64,000 nt of DNA from NCBI GenBank assembly GCA_041686855.1, contig JAWLDA010000019.1:16381-80380 (forward strand), in the 5' to 3' direction. A model generated the notes under the pieces. The model saw only the letters and a program-made list of their open reading frames with translations, did no database searches and was not told the DNA's origin. The translations under genes and the position numbers were made by a program. Shown in pieces: positions 1-8,861 of the stretch (position 1 is its first letter; every line of letters starts with the position of its first letter). The stretch comes from JAWLDA01 sp041686855 (GTDB lineage: Bacteria > Bacillota > Limnochordia > DTU080 > RSA5).

Positions 1-1452
1 ATCATCGACGTCCTTGCATCGGTGACCGGGATGACAGCGATCCTAGCCGTCCTGTGGCAAGCCCATTGGTCGCTGGCGCCGATCATGGCGGTGGGAGTGG
101 TCCCGGGATTTTGGGTGATGCTGGCCATGCGAAAAAAGAGTTACTGGGTGTACCGCGTGCGCACGCCCGAGAGCCGGCTCGCCAATTACTTTGCCAATCT
201 CCTCACCCGCCGGGACGAAGCGAAAGAGGTGCGTCTGTTTACCTTGAGCAGGCACCTGCTCGACCGCTGGCTCGGCCTAGCTAAAGATCTGGCCGTCGAG
301 CGTCGCCAAATCGAAGTGAAGCAGTCGTGGCTGGGCGCGCTCACCAGCATTGTACGTCTGGCGGCATACGCCGGGTGTCTGACCATTATCGCAACGCTGA
401 TTGCCGGGGCCCAGGTGACGGTAGGTACCTTCTCCATGATGATGCAGGCACTACAACAGTTCAGCCAGCGTATCGAGCAGGTGATGCGCAACCTGTCGAC
501 GGTGCACGAGCAGAGCCTATACCTTGCCGATTTGTACGAGTTTCTCGAGATTGACGTCCCGACGGTGCGAGGCGGCGAGAGTGGGAGCGTGGAAGTGGCC
601 AGCGGTGCGGAGCCTATCCATGCTTCGCCAGTTGGGAGTGTGCGCGTCGAGGAGCAGGAGCGATCGGTGGCGCTAAAGGGAGTCACCGCGGGGGAGTTGC
701 CCTCGGCGGCCAGTATCGAGCTCGAGGACGTCTGGTTTACGTATCCGGAGAGTGGGCACCCGGTGCTGCGGGGCGTCAACCTCACCATCGAGGCGGGAGA
801 GCGGATCGCTCTAATCGGAGAGAATGGAGCGGGCAAGTCGACGTTGATTCGCCTGATTATGGGGTTGTACCAACCCTCTCAGGGCCGAGTCCTCCTTGGT
901 GGCGTCGACGTGCGTGAGTACCCGCAGCAGCTGCTGCGACGTCATTTCGCCGCCGTCTTTCAGGAGTTCGTTCACTACCAATTCCCGATCTCTGAGAATA
1001 TCCGCTTTGGCCGTCTACACGACGCGAGCGATGCTCAGGTACGTCGCGCCGCGGAGTTGAGTGGAGCGGCCGAGTTTATCAGAGCCTTTCCCGAGGGGTA
1101 CGGTACGCTGTTGGGCCGGCCGCTGGGTGGAGTCGACCTCTCAGGTGGACAGTGGCAGAAACTGGCCATTGCTCGAGCGCTCGTACGACAAGCCCCAGTC
1201 GTCGTATTGGATGAGCCGACCGCGGCCCTCGACCCCAAGGCCGAGGCCGAGATCTATCGGCAGTTTGGAGAGATGACCGAGGGGCGCACCTCAATCCTCA
1301 TCTCGCACCGCCTGGGATCGGCGCGCCTTGCCGACCGCATTATCGTGCTAGGGGACGGCGTTGTGGCAGAGTCCGGGACGCACGAAGAGTTAATCGCCAA
1401 GGACGGCGAGTACGCCGGATTCTTCACCCTCCAAGCGCAGTGGTACGTGTAA
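1..1452 (+). CDS. ABC transporter, fused membrane and ATPase domains (5' end outside window)
   Basis: The reading frame is open from base 1, so the start lies upstream and only the last part of the transmembrane domain plus the whole ATPase domain is present. The N-terminal half has hydrophobic helices typical of type-1 ABC exporters. The C-terminal half has Walker A GENGAGKST (near base 820), signature LSGGQ (near 1140), Walker B VVVLDEPTAALD and the switch His in ISHR. A roughly 45-residue linker rich in Gly/Ser/Glu separates the two halves and looks longer than usual. The substrate cannot be read from sequence; half-size exporters of this form move peptides, lipids or drugs. A dapL-like gene follows 114 bp downstream with its own ribosome binding site. 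Confidence 0.9.
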   Translation: MIDVLASVTGMTAILAVLWQAHWSLAPIMAVGVVPGFWVMLAMRKKSYWVYRVRTPESRLANYFANLLTRRDEAKEVRLFTLSRHLLDRWLGLAKDLAVERRQIEVKQSWLGALTSIVRLAAYAGCLTIIATLIAGAQVTVGTFSMMMQALQQFSQRIEQVMRNLSTVHEQSLYLADLYEFLEIDVPTVRGGESGSVEVASGAEPIHASPVGSVRVEEQERSVALKGVTAGELPSAASIELEDVWFTYPESGHPVLRGVNLTIEAGERIALIGENGAGKSTLIRLIMGLYQPSQGRVLLGGVDVREYPQQLLRRHFAAVFQEFVHYQFPISENIRFGRLHDASDAQVRRAAELSGAAEFIRAFPEGYGTLLGRPLGGVDLSGGQWQKLAIARALVRQAPVVVLDEPTAALDPKAEAEIYRQFGEMTEGRTSILISHRLGSARLADRIIVLGDGVVAESGTHEELIAKDGEYAGFFTLQAQWYV

Positions 1453-1566
1453 TGTCAGGTATTCTGACGCGCATTACAAGGAACTGCGTGTACGCATCGG
1501 AAAAGGGAAGGGAGGAGCCTTTTTGTTAACGTAGCGGGAGAAGTGTAGACCAAAGGAGGAGCGCGC

Positions 1567-2838
1567 GTGCAAAGAATCGATGAGGAACGTGTGCACGGCG
1601 ACGGCGAGAGTTACATTCAGAGCCTCTTTGCCCAGCGGATCGGCGGGGCGTCTTTCGGCAAAGGGAGCCAGGTGTATAAGTTTGAGAAGATCAAGCGGGC
1701 CAAGGCGGCAGCCAGGCGAGAGCATCCCGACGTCGAGTTGATCGATATGGGGGTGGGCGAGCCGGACGCCATGGCAGATCCCGGCGTCGTGGCGGAGTTG
1801 TCGCGGCAGGCCGCCCGCCCGGAGAACCGCTTTTACGCCGACAACGGTATCGAGGAGTTTCGGCAGGCGGCGGCGAGGTATATGGCTCGCGTCTACGGCG
1901 TCGACCACTTAGATCCCGAGACCGAGATTTGTCACACCATCGGGTCGAAGCCGGCTTTTGCCATCGTGCCCCAAGTGTTCGTGAACCCGGGCGAGATTGC
2001 GATCATGACCGTTCCGGGCTACCCAGTGATGGGGACACACACTGAGTATTTGGGTGGTGAGGTGATCAACCTCCCCCTGTTGGAAGAGAACGGCTTCCTG
2101 CCTGATCTCGGCTCGCTCAGCGATGAGCAGCTCCGCCGAGCGAAGCTGTTGTACCTCAACTACCCCAATAACCCGACGGGGGCGGCGGCTACTCGGGAGT
2201 TTTTTGAGGCCGTCGTCGATTTTGCTCGCGCAAACAAGCTCCTCGTCGTTCAAGACGCGGCCTACGCCGCGCTCACCTTTGATGGGGAGCGGCCGCTCAG
2301 TCTCTTGTCGGTGCCGGGCGCCAAAGAGGTCGGGATTGAGATTCACTCGATGTCTAAAGCGTTCAACATGACGGGATGGCGAATGGGTTGGGTGTGCGGC
2401 AATCCTCTGGCCGTGAGCGGCTTCGCCGCCGTCAAAGACAACACCGACTCCGGCCAGTTTCGCGCGGTCCAGTGGGCGTCGATTTACGCACTCGAGCATC
2501 CCGAGATCACCGAGGCTACGGTCGCCAAGTACTCTCGGCGACACACCATGCTCGCCGAGGCGCTCCAGGCGGCCGGATTCGCCGCCCAAAAACCGAGCGG
2601 CACCTTTTACATGTACGTCCGGGCGCCCAAGGGGACGCGTGATGGCCATCAGTTCGCCACGGCAGAGGAATTCTCGCAGTATTTGATTCGCGAGAAGATG
2701 ATCTCGACGGTGCCGTGGGATGACGCGGGCCCGTTCGTCCGGTTCTCGGTCACCTTTGAGGCTCGGGATGAAGCGGACGAGCGCCGGGTGATCGACGCCG
2801 TGCGCCATCGACTTACAGAGACGGAGTTTCTCTTTTGA
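1567..2838 (+). CDS. dapL: LL-diaminopimelate aminotransferase
   Basis: Fold-type I PLP aminotransferase of 423 residues, within the DapL length range. It would convert tetrahydrodipicolinate to LL-2,6-diaminopimelate for lysine and peptidoglycan synthesis in the cytoplasm. The PLP-binding lysine is K264 in SMSKAFNMTGWRMGW; the NYPNNPTG motif and the GSKPAF phosphate-binding region are also visible. The start GTG is chosen because AAAGGAGGA lies 6-7 bases upstream. The stop overlaps the start of a tiny Cys-rich ORF. A related class-I aminotransferase acting on other amino acids is the main alternative, but the MGVGEPD N-terminal motif and length favour DapL. Confidence 0.8.
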   Translation: MQRIDEERVHGDGESYIQSLFAQRIGGASFGKGSQVYKFEKIKRAKAAARREHPDVELIDMGVGEPDAMADPGVVAELSRQAARPENRFYADNGIEEFRQAAARYMARVYGVDHLDPETEICHTIGSKPAFAIVPQVFVNPGEIAIMTVPGYPVMGTHTEYLGGEVINLPLLEENGFLPDLGSLSDEQLRRAKLLYLNYPNNPTGAAATREFFEAVVDFARANKLLVVQDAAYAALTFDGERPLSLLSVPGAKEVGIEIHSMSKAFNMTGWRMGWVCGNPLAVSGFAAVKDNTDSGQFRAVQWASIYALEHPEITEATVAKYSRRHTMLAEALQAAGFAAQKPSGTFYMYVRAPKGTRDGHQFATAEEFSQYLIREKMISTVPWDDAGPFVRFSVTFEARDEADERRVIDAVRHRLTETEFLF

Positions 2839-3008
2839 CGACGAAGGGCCTTGGGCAGCGTGTCGTACACAGTGTGAAGAGTTGGTTCACTCGGGTGACG
2901 AGCGGATCCCGCTTTTTGTGCGACACCTGCAAGTACAATTACGGGAGCGCGTGTCACCGTCCGGAACGGCCCAACGCCACCCGTTGTCCCGATTTTCGCC
3001 GACGGTAG
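2835..3008 (+). CDS. small four-cysteine protein (57 aa)
   Basis: A TTG start overlaps the dapL stop (TTGA), with GGAG 8 bases upstream, and the frame stays open for 57 codons. The C-terminal half has four cysteines in the spacing C-x2-C-x7-C-x9-C (CDTCKYNYGSAC, then RCPDF), a layout typical of a small zinc knuckle or metal-binding site. The N-terminal half is basic. Position and overlap suggest translational coupling to dapL. I do not recognise the family. The overlap, ribosome binding site and ordered cysteines make it more likely real than chance. Confidence 0.5.
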   Translation: MTTKGLGQRVVHSVKSWFTRVTSGSRFLCDTCKYNYGSACHRPERPNATRCPDFRRR

Positions 3009-3059
3009 ACGGGGGGGGTGGTGTGACGCGCCGAGGCGGAAGGAGCATCACACCGAAAT

Positions 3060-3530
3060 ATGACTGCGGAGCAGGTCATTCGCATCCTTGACTTACAACC
3101 CCATCCGATCGAAGGCGGTTACTTTCGGCGTACCTACGAGTCGTCGCGCTGGGTGGAGAGTCGCCGAGTAGGCACAGCAATCTACTACCTGCTCACGCCC
3201 GACACCTTTTCGCACATGCATCGCTTGGCGGCGGACGAGATTTTCCACTTTTACATGGGAGACCCCGTCGAGATGCTGCAGCTCCTCCCTGACGGCACAG
3301 GTGCGCTGACGACCATCGGCACGGACCTCGAGCAGGGCATGCGGCCGCAAGTCGTCGTGCCGCAGGGTGTGTGGCAAGGGACGCGACTCCTGCCTGGAGG
3401 CGAGTGCGCGCTCTTGGGGACAAGCGTCTCTCCCGGTTTTGACTATGACGATTACGAACATGGGGACAGGGAGGCGCTCACGGCGGCTTACCCTGAGTTT
3501 GCCGCACAGATCAAAGCGCTCACGAGGTAG
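3060..3530 (+). CDS. cupin-fold protein, DUF985 (Cupin_5) family
   Basis: 156 residues, matching the usual DUF985 length of about 140-170. The N-terminus LDLQPHPIEGGYFRRTYES and the central ADEIFHFYMGDP strand pair are hallmark regions of this family. The C-terminal LGTSVSPGFDYDDYEHGDR motif is also typical. The family forms a cupin beta barrel; its biochemical role is not settled, so only the fold is claimed. It lies in a run of small plus-strand genes between dapL and a DUF2277 gene and ends 14 bp before the latter, which suggests one transcript. Confidence 0.85.
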   Translation: MTAEQVIRILDLQPHPIEGGYFRRTYESSRWVESRRVGTAIYYLLTPDTFSHMHRLAADEIFHFYMGDPVEMLQLLPDGTGALTTIGTDLEQGMRPQVVVPQGVWQGTRLLPGGECALLGTSVSPGFDYDDYEHGDREALTAAYPEFAAQIKALTR

Positions 3531-3544
3531 GGGGCTAGGTGACG

Positions 3545-3811
3545 ATGTGCCGAAACATCAAGACGCTCTACAACTTTGATCCTCCGGCGACCGAGGAAGA
3601 GGTGCGGGCGGCGGCGCTGCAATACGTTCGTAAGATCAGTGGCTTTACCAAGCCGTCGCAAGCGAACCAAGCCGTGTTTGACAAAGCGGTGGAGGAGGTT
3701 GCGCGCCTCTCCGGCGAGCTCCTCGACTCTCTGGTGACTACGGCGCCGCCCAAGAACCGGGAAGAAGAGGCTGCAAAAGCCCGCGCACGGGCGGCTAGGC
3801 GCTTCGCGTAG
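3545..3811 (+). CDS. DUF2277 family protein
   Basis: 88 residues starting MCRNIKTLYNFDPPATEEE, the characteristic beginning of DUF2277 proteins. I chose ATG 3545 over the in-frame GTG 3539 because the family begins with MCRNI and an AGGGGG ribosome binding site sits about 10 bases upstream. The protein is helical and charged, with a C-terminal Arg/Ala-rich tail. Function is unknown for the family. It is the last plus-strand gene before the convergent cysNC gene, which ends 64 bp away. Confidence 0.85.
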   Translation: MCRNIKTLYNFDPPATEEEVRAAALQYVRKISGFTKPSQANQAVFDKAVEEVARLSGELLDSLVTTAPPKNREEEAAKARARAARRFA

Positions 3812-3874
3812 GGAGAGCGCTCGCACGAATGACGCTCGCTCGAAGAGCGAGGGCAACATGTGCGGCGGTGGGTG

Positions 3875-5725
3875 TCAGTCGCGCGGCGTGATGCCACGCT
3901 CCATGAGCGCGCCAAGGATCGTCTCGGCGCTTGTTTCGGGAGGGGCCCCTTGGGGGAGCGTGAGTCCACACTGCAACTCGCTGGAGCCGCTCTCTCCGAC
4001 CCAAACCGTGAGGACATCGTCCGGGTTGATCGCTGTCGTGATCACGTCGACTTCGTCCTGGGTGAGCGCAATCGCAGTGACAATGAGAATGGCGCCTGCA
4101 TCCAGCAGAATGTGGGCCACCTCCGCCAGGCGGCGAACGTGTTCGTCCCGCCGGTTGGCCGATGTCGCTTTAATGTCCGCATCGACGCCGTAGAGCAGGT
4201 TGCCGATGCACAGGAAGTACGAGTGATGCCCCAGGCCAAAGAGCCGATGTTCGAGGGCTTTGGCCATAGGCTTCTTGCCGACGTCCTTCTCCCCGGTGAT
4301 GAGGATGAGGGCCGAGCGATGGCCGTACGCGCGTTCACGCTCCTCTGGAGTGATGGTGCTTCGTTCCCAGCGGGCGTTCCTGAGCTGCACCCTCTCGCGC
4401 ACCCAACTCTGCCGGTCGGCGAGCGCTTCGAGCACGATGCCTCCTCCGGCGATCTCGTACTCGTCGACGATGACGAATCGGGCGGTCTGCGGGAGGTGAT
4501 CGACGGTGTCAACCGCGATGGCGGACGTTAGGCGCAACGTACACTCGGCGACGTCGTGACGCTCGATGTGTTCCCTAGCTCCCGCGCTCTCGAGCGACGA
4601 GGCGTCGATCACGCGGACGATCTCCTCGACGTACGCCTCGACTTTGGCTGTTCCCAACTTGATGTTGTAACGCTTGTCGCGCCTCATCGGCTCCTTGCCG
4701 AGCCAAAAGAGGTTCACCCGCAAACGGGAGGTCGAATGAGGCGACTCCTCGTCTGCCCGCGCGGCGATCTCGCCTCTGCGGACGTAAATTTGTTCATGCA
4801 GGGTGAAACCTGTGGCAGCGCCGGCCACGACTCGCTCCTGAGGTGGGCGGTTAAAGGCTTCGATGCTATTAACTCGGCTACGCTTGCCTGAGGGGTAAAA
4901 GATCACCTCGTCGCCGACGCGCAGCTCGCCCGTCTCGACGCTGCCGGCCACGATGCGACGCGTGTCGCCGCCGGCGGTGAAGCGGTAGATTCCCTGCACC
5001 GGCATGCGAAACGCCTTCTCCAGGGGAAGGGGCGGATTGACGAAGTCATCCAGCGCCTCAAGGACGCACTCGCCCTCGTACCACGGCATTCCCTGGGAAC
5101 GGGTGGCGATGTTGTCGCCGCCGCGGCCACTGACGGGGATGAACGATGAAGCCTTCAGGTCAAGGGATGCCAAAAACGCCGTGTAATCCTCGACCAGGCG
5201 TCGGTAGACGCCTTCGTCATAATCCACCAAGTCCATCTTGTTAATCAGGACGCAAAGTTGACGAATGCCGAGCATGGAAAGGATCGTACCGTGCCGTTTC
5301 GAGTTCTCCTGAATCCCCTCCGTGGCGTCGATGACCAACAGGGCGGCTTCGGCGCGGGCGGCGCCGGTGATCATGTTCTTTAAGAACTCGATGTGGCCTG
5401 GCGCATCGATGATGATGTAATTGCGGGTGGCCGACTTAAAGAAACAGCGGGCCGAGTCGATGGTGATCCCCTGATCGCGCTCGTCTTTGAGGGCGTCGAG
5501 GAGGAATGCGTACTCAAAAGGTTTACTGTTGCGCCGGCACATCTCTTGGACCTGCTCGAGCTTACCGACGGGCAGAGAGCCGGTATCGGCGAGGAGACGC
5601 CCGATGATCGTACTCTTGCCGTGATCGACGTGGCCGACGATCACGATGTTCATATCCTCGCGGTCGCGTTGGACGACTCGAGATGGGTCACATGTACCCT
5701 TCACGTCGGAGGGATTCGAGTCCAC
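3875..5725 (-). CDS. cysN: sulfate adenylyltransferase large subunit fused to an adenylylsulfate-kinase-like domain
   Basis: The N-terminal 420 or so residues are an EF-Tu-like GTPase with GHVDHGKST (G1), DAPGH (G3) and NKMDLV (G4), as in CysN, which couples GTP hydrolysis to APS formation with CysD. The C-terminal 180 residues resemble APS kinase (CysC), but the P-loop reads GEKDVGKKP: the Ser/Thr that normally follows GK is Lys. The kinase domain may therefore be inactive or altered. The start is taken as GTG 5725 because AAGGAGG lies 6 bases upstream; ATG 5731 abuts the ribosome binding site, and ATG 5653 at MNIVIVGHVDHGK is a third option. It overlaps cysD by 38 bp, so the two are a translationally coupled operon. 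Confidence 0.88.
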   Translation of the reverse strand: MDSNPSDVKGTCDPSRVVQRDREDMNIVIVGHVDHGKSTIIGRLLADTGSLPVGKLEQVQEMCRRNSKPFEYAFLLDALKDERDQGITIDSARCFFKSATRNYIIIDAPGHIEFLKNMITGAARAEAALLVIDATEGIQENSKRHGTILSMLGIRQLCVLINKMDLVDYDEGVYRRLVEDYTAFLASLDLKASSFIPVSGRGGDNIATRSQGMPWYEGECVLEALDDFVNPPLPLEKAFRMPVQGIYRFTAGGDTRRIVAGSVETGELRVGDEVIFYPSGKRSRVNSIEAFNRPPQERVVAGAATGFTLHEQIYVRRGEIAARADEESPHSTSRLRVNLFWLGKEPMRRDKRYNIKLGTAKVEAYVEEIVRVIDASSLESAGAREHIERHDVAECTLRLTSAIAVDTVDHLPQTARFVIVDEYEIAGGGIVLEALADRQSWVRERVQLRNARWERSTITPEERERAYGHRSALILITGEKDVGKKPMAKALEHRLFGLGHHSYFLCIGNLLYGVDADIKATSANRRDEHVRRLAEVAHILLDAGAILIVTAIALTQDEVDVITTAINPDDVLTVWVGESGSSELQCGLTLPQGAPPETSAETILGALMERGITPRD

Positions 5726-6569
5726 CGCCATCCTCCTTGTCCTGTTCGCGACCGGATCGCTCCGCTATGTTGGCGAAGCGTCCCGTCGACAACTCTTCCA
5801 CAATGTCGGCGACGCTCGTCGCCGTCGACTCCACGGGTTTGGTGCACGGGGCGCACCCAAGCGAGCGGTACCGACAGCCCTCACCCTGATCAAAGTAGAG
5901 GGGGACGACCGGGATTCCCTCTCGCTCGATGTAGAGCCAGATGTCCAGCTCGGTCCAGTCGAGGAGGGGGTGAATGCGCACGTGGGTGCCCGGGGCAAAG
6001 TCTGTTTTATACTGATTCCAAAACTCCGGCGGTTGATCGCCGATATCCCAGTCGCTGCGCTGCCCGCGGGCGGAGAAGTAACGCTCCTTGGAACGGGTCC
6101 CTTCCTCGTCAGCGCGTACCCCGACGATGACGCCAGTGTATGGCTCGGCATGGGAGTCGCGCTCGTACGCCCCTGTCTCGTGATTGAGTCGATAGCGCGG
6201 CCACTTGCCGGAGAGCGTGTTGACGAGCGCCTCCGTCTTGAGCGCCTTACAGCACTGTAACCGGGTGGCGTTCCCGTCGGGGAACGTCCGCCGCTCCCGC
6301 AGGGCCTCTTGGTTCTGCCCGTAGATCATGGTGAGCCGCCAGTCCATGGCGATTTGATCACGGTAGCGAATCATCTCTGGAATCTTGAAACTCGTGTCGA
6401 TGTGCACGAGCGGAATGGGAACATGGCCGAAAAAGGCCTTGCGCGCCAGCCAGAGCAGGACGGTGCTGTCCTTGCCGATCGACCAGAGCATGCAGAGCGA
6501 CTTGAACTCGCTGTACGCTTCGCGCAGGATGTGAATGCTGCGATTCTCCAACTTGTCCAGGTGCGTCAC
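5688..6569 (-). CDS. cysD: sulfate adenylyltransferase subunit 2
   Basis: 293 residues of the PAPS reductase/ATP sulfurylase PP-loop family. The pyrophosphatase loop SIGKDST (usual SGGKDS) is near residue 31, followed by HIDTSFKIPEM and the ERYFSARG and GCRYRSLGCAPCT motifs conserved in CysD. With CysN it makes adenosine 5'-phosphosulfate from sulfate and ATP. It is first in a minus-strand operon with cysNC and diverges from the araC-type gene at 6696. Two sulfatase-like genes lie 2-5 kb away on the other strand, but no sulfite-forming reductase gene is present in the window. Confidence 0.92.
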   Translation of the reverse strand: MTHLDKLENRSIHILREAYSEFKSLCMLWSIGKDSTVLLWLARKAFFGHVPIPLVHIDTSFKIPEMIRYRDQIAMDWRLTMIYGQNQEALRERRTFPDGNATRLQCCKALKTEALVNTLSGKWPRYRLNHETGAYERDSHAEPYTGVIVGVRADEEGTRSKERYFSARGQRSDWDIGDQPPEFWNQYKTDFAPGTHVRIHPLLDWTELDIWLYIEREGIPVVPLYFDQGEGCRYRSLGCAPCTKPVESTATSVADIVEELSTGRFANIAERSGREQDKEDGGGLESLRREGYM

Positions 6570-6695
6570 GTGTCACTACCGCTCCTCGCGGATAAAGGAT
6601 TCGGTCCCGCTAGCGTACAAAACATAGCACAAATCTTGGTGGGCGTGCAACCTCTTCCCAGAGGGGGGGCGCTGTCAAGGAGGCGATACCGAGCT

Positions 6696-7595
6696 GTGAG
6701 CGCAAATGCAAGCGTAGGCAACATTGCCCGCATCAACCACTTCGTCGGCGACGAGGACGTTGCGATCGTCGCACACCACGTCACCCACTCGACCAACCTG
6801 CACGTTCACGAGTTCTTTGAGATCGTCTACGTAGAGCGCGGTACGCTCTTGCACCGGTACGGACCGTCAACACACCCGGTCTCGGCCGGCGATCTCTTTA
6901 TCGTCGACCCCACCATTCCGCACGGTTACGATCTCACCCCGTCCGGCCCCGCTCAAATTTGGAACCTGCTCCTGACCGAGCGGGCGCTCAACTTGCTCTC
7001 ACTTGGCGCAGAGACCTCTCTCATGGTGCAGGAGATCTCCGGTACGAGGCAGGAGCGCCTCGACTACCGCAGATTGCGGCTGGGACCGGTCGTGCGCGCT
7101 CAGATCGAGCGGACCGTCAAGGAGATGTACGAGGAGTATCAGCACAAGGCGGAAGGGTATCAGACAGTGTTGCGCGGTCAGATGATCACGGTGGTGGGGC
7201 TCATCAATCGGGCGCTCCACGAGAGCGGGCTCCCTGTCTCTGAGACCAACGGAAACGGCGGCGATTTGGGACGCCTGACGCGCTACATCATCGAGCACTG
7301 TGACCGCCCGCTTCTGGTGCGAGACCTGGCGGCCCGCGGTGGGTGGACGGCGGATCACCTCAATCGCCTCTTTAAAAAGATGACGGGGGACACCGCCCAA
7401 GAGTACATCGGGCGTGTGCGAGCCGCTCGAGCCGCTCGCGTCCTCCTGACGGAAGAGTCGAGTGTGAGTGATGTGGCTCGACAGGTGGGTTACGGGGACG
7501 CCCGTGCGTTTCGACGGGCCTTTAAGCGGTACTACGGAGTGACGCCGGGAGAGTTTCGCCGGCGGGCGTACGGTCGGCCGGAGGTGCGCTCGTGA
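6696..7595 (+). CDS. AraC-family transcriptional regulator, probable rhamnose-operon activator
   Basis: About 299 residues: an N-terminal cupin sugar-sensing domain (HVHEFFEIVYVERG, then AGDLFIVDPTIPHGY) and a C-terminal pair of helix-turn-helix motifs (VRDLAARGGWTADHLNRLFK; SVSDVARQVGYGDARAFRRA ending YYGVTPGEFRR). The open frame extends far upstream over cysD, which is a shadow; the start is placed at GTG 6696, 12 bases after AAGGAGG, just before the cupin domain. It lies 121 bp upstream of the Gfo/Idh gene that begins a long co-directional cluster ending in rhaB, so I infer it regulates rhamnose use, as RhaR/RhaS do elsewhere. Confidence 0.85.
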   Translation: MSANASVGNIARINHFVGDEDVAIVAHHVTHSTNLHVHEFFEIVYVERGTLLHRYGPSTHPVSAGDLFIVDPTIPHGYDLTPSGPAQIWNLLLTERALNLLSLGAETSLMVQEISGTRQERLDYRRLRLGPVVRAQIERTVKEMYEEYQHKAEGYQTVLRGQMITVVGLINRALHESGLPVSETNGNGGDLGRLTRYIIEHCDRPLLVRDLAARGGWTADHLNRLFKKMTGDTAQEYIGRVRAARAARVLLTEESSVSDVARQVGYGDARAFRRAFKRYYGVTPGEFRRRAYGRPEVRS

Positions 7596-7716
7596 GTGCG
7601 CCCGCTCGTAAAAATGTCGGATTGGGTCCCCTTTTTGCCGATCTGCACCCCAGGACGGCGCGGGGAGGAGAAGAAAAATCAGGCAACACAGCTTTTTCGC
7701 GAAGGGAGAGCAACGG

Positions 7717-8808
7717 ATGGCGCTCAAAATCGGTGTAGTAGGGCTCGGTGGCATCGGCAATCGGCACATCGAGTGTCACAAACAGGATGAGTTGGCTGAA
7801 CTGGTCGCCGTGTGCGACATTGCGCGCGACAAGGCGGAGGAGGCAGCCGCGAAGCACGGGATCAAAGGGTACGGCAGCGTCGACGAGATGCTGGCGGCCC
7901 ATCCGGATATCGACATCGTCGATGTAACGACCGGAGGGCACGAGAACGGCAGCTGGCACTACGAGCCGGTGATGCAGGCCTTTGACCACAACAAGCACGT
8001 CTTGGTAGAGAAGCCCCTCTCTAACGACATCGACGAGGCTCGGGACATGGTGGCGCGCGCCGACGAGGTGGGCGTCTACTTCGGTTGCAACCTCAATCAC
8101 TACTTCACCCCTCCGGCCGAGTTGGCCAAAGCGCACATTGCTGCAGGAGAGCTGGGTGAGCTGCGGTACTGCACGATGAAGATGGGCTTCTCCGGCGGTG
8201 AAGAGTTGTACGGGGGCGCTTCAAAGGATCCCCGCCACAAGGATTACCCGTACTTTCACGTCAAAGCGTTCCTCACGCACCCCTTTAGTGTCATGCGCTA
8301 CCTGTGCGGAGACGTCTCGCACATCCAGGCCTTCTTTGGTCGCCCTGGCTTTAGGCAGGCGGCTGGGGAGAATTTGCTGTCGCACACGAGCATTCACATG
8401 CGCTTCGTCAACGACTGCACGGGGTACCTCCTCAGCCACCGCGGCGACACACCCTCGGGCCTAGGCGGCTGGTGGATGATCGAGGTAGGCGGAACGAAGG
8501 GCACGCTGTGCATTGAGAACTGCATCGAGAAGGTGACCTTCTGGCAGGCGCAAAAGGTGGGCTTGGGCCAAGAGCCGGAGAAGAGCGTCGAAGATACCGG
8601 TATCAAGGACTTCAACGAGACGTTCCCCCGCCGTCTTCACGCCTTTTTGGAGGACGTGTCGGCGGGCGTGCCTCGCGACCAGTTGCGCGGCTCCGGTCGA
8701 GATGCACTGGCAGCGCTCGAGTACACTTTCGCAGCGATAGAGTCGCACGAAGAGGGCGGACAACTCGTGCGCCCCTACCCGGTGCCCTTGCCCCGCGGCG
8801 CGGTGTAA
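7717..8808 (+). CDS. Gfo/Idh/MocA-family NAD(P)-dependent oxidoreductase
   Basis: 363 residues. The N-terminal Rossmann fold has GLGGIGNRHIE near residue 8 and the EKPLSND motif (near residue 98) that carries the catalytic Lys of this family. The C-terminal alpha/beta domain contains HPFSVMRYLCGD, with the usual conserved His region. Such enzymes oxidise or epimerise sugar and inositol derivatives. AAGGGAGAG precedes the ATG. As the first gene of the rhamnose cluster it may process a rhamnose- or uronate-containing breakdown product; the substrate is not determinable from sequence. Confidence 0.9.
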   Translation: MALKIGVVGLGGIGNRHIECHKQDELAELVAVCDIARDKAEEAAAKHGIKGYGSVDEMLAAHPDIDIVDVTTGGHENGSWHYEPVMQAFDHNKHVLVEKPLSNDIDEARDMVARADEVGVYFGCNLNHYFTPPAELAKAHIAAGELGELRYCTMKMGFSGGEELYGGASKDPRHKDYPYFHVKAFLTHPFSVMRYLCGDVSHIQAFFGRPGFRQAAGENLLSHTSIHMRFVNDCTGYLLSHRGDTPSGLGGWWMIEVGGTKGTLCIENCIEKVTFWQAQKVGLGQEPEKSVEDTGIKDFNETFPRRLHAFLEDVSAGVPRDQLRGSGRDALAALEYTFAAIESHEEGGQLVRPYPVPLPRGAV

Positions 8809-8861
8809 GGCGTTCAGATTGCGAGTATGGCGTGGCACCATCTACGAAGGAGAGTTGTACC

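Noticed and set aside
1501..1523. AAAAGG/CCTTTT stem after the ABC gene as a terminator
   Set aside because: Only six weak pairs; not convincing.
1909..2808. 299-codon minus-strand frame over dapL
   Set aside because: Mirror of a conserved aminotransferase gene; no independent support.
3860..4531. Long plus-strand frame over the cysNC gene
   Set aside because: Antisense shadow of a clearly conserved protein; composition is what the reverse strand of GC-rich coding DNA gives.
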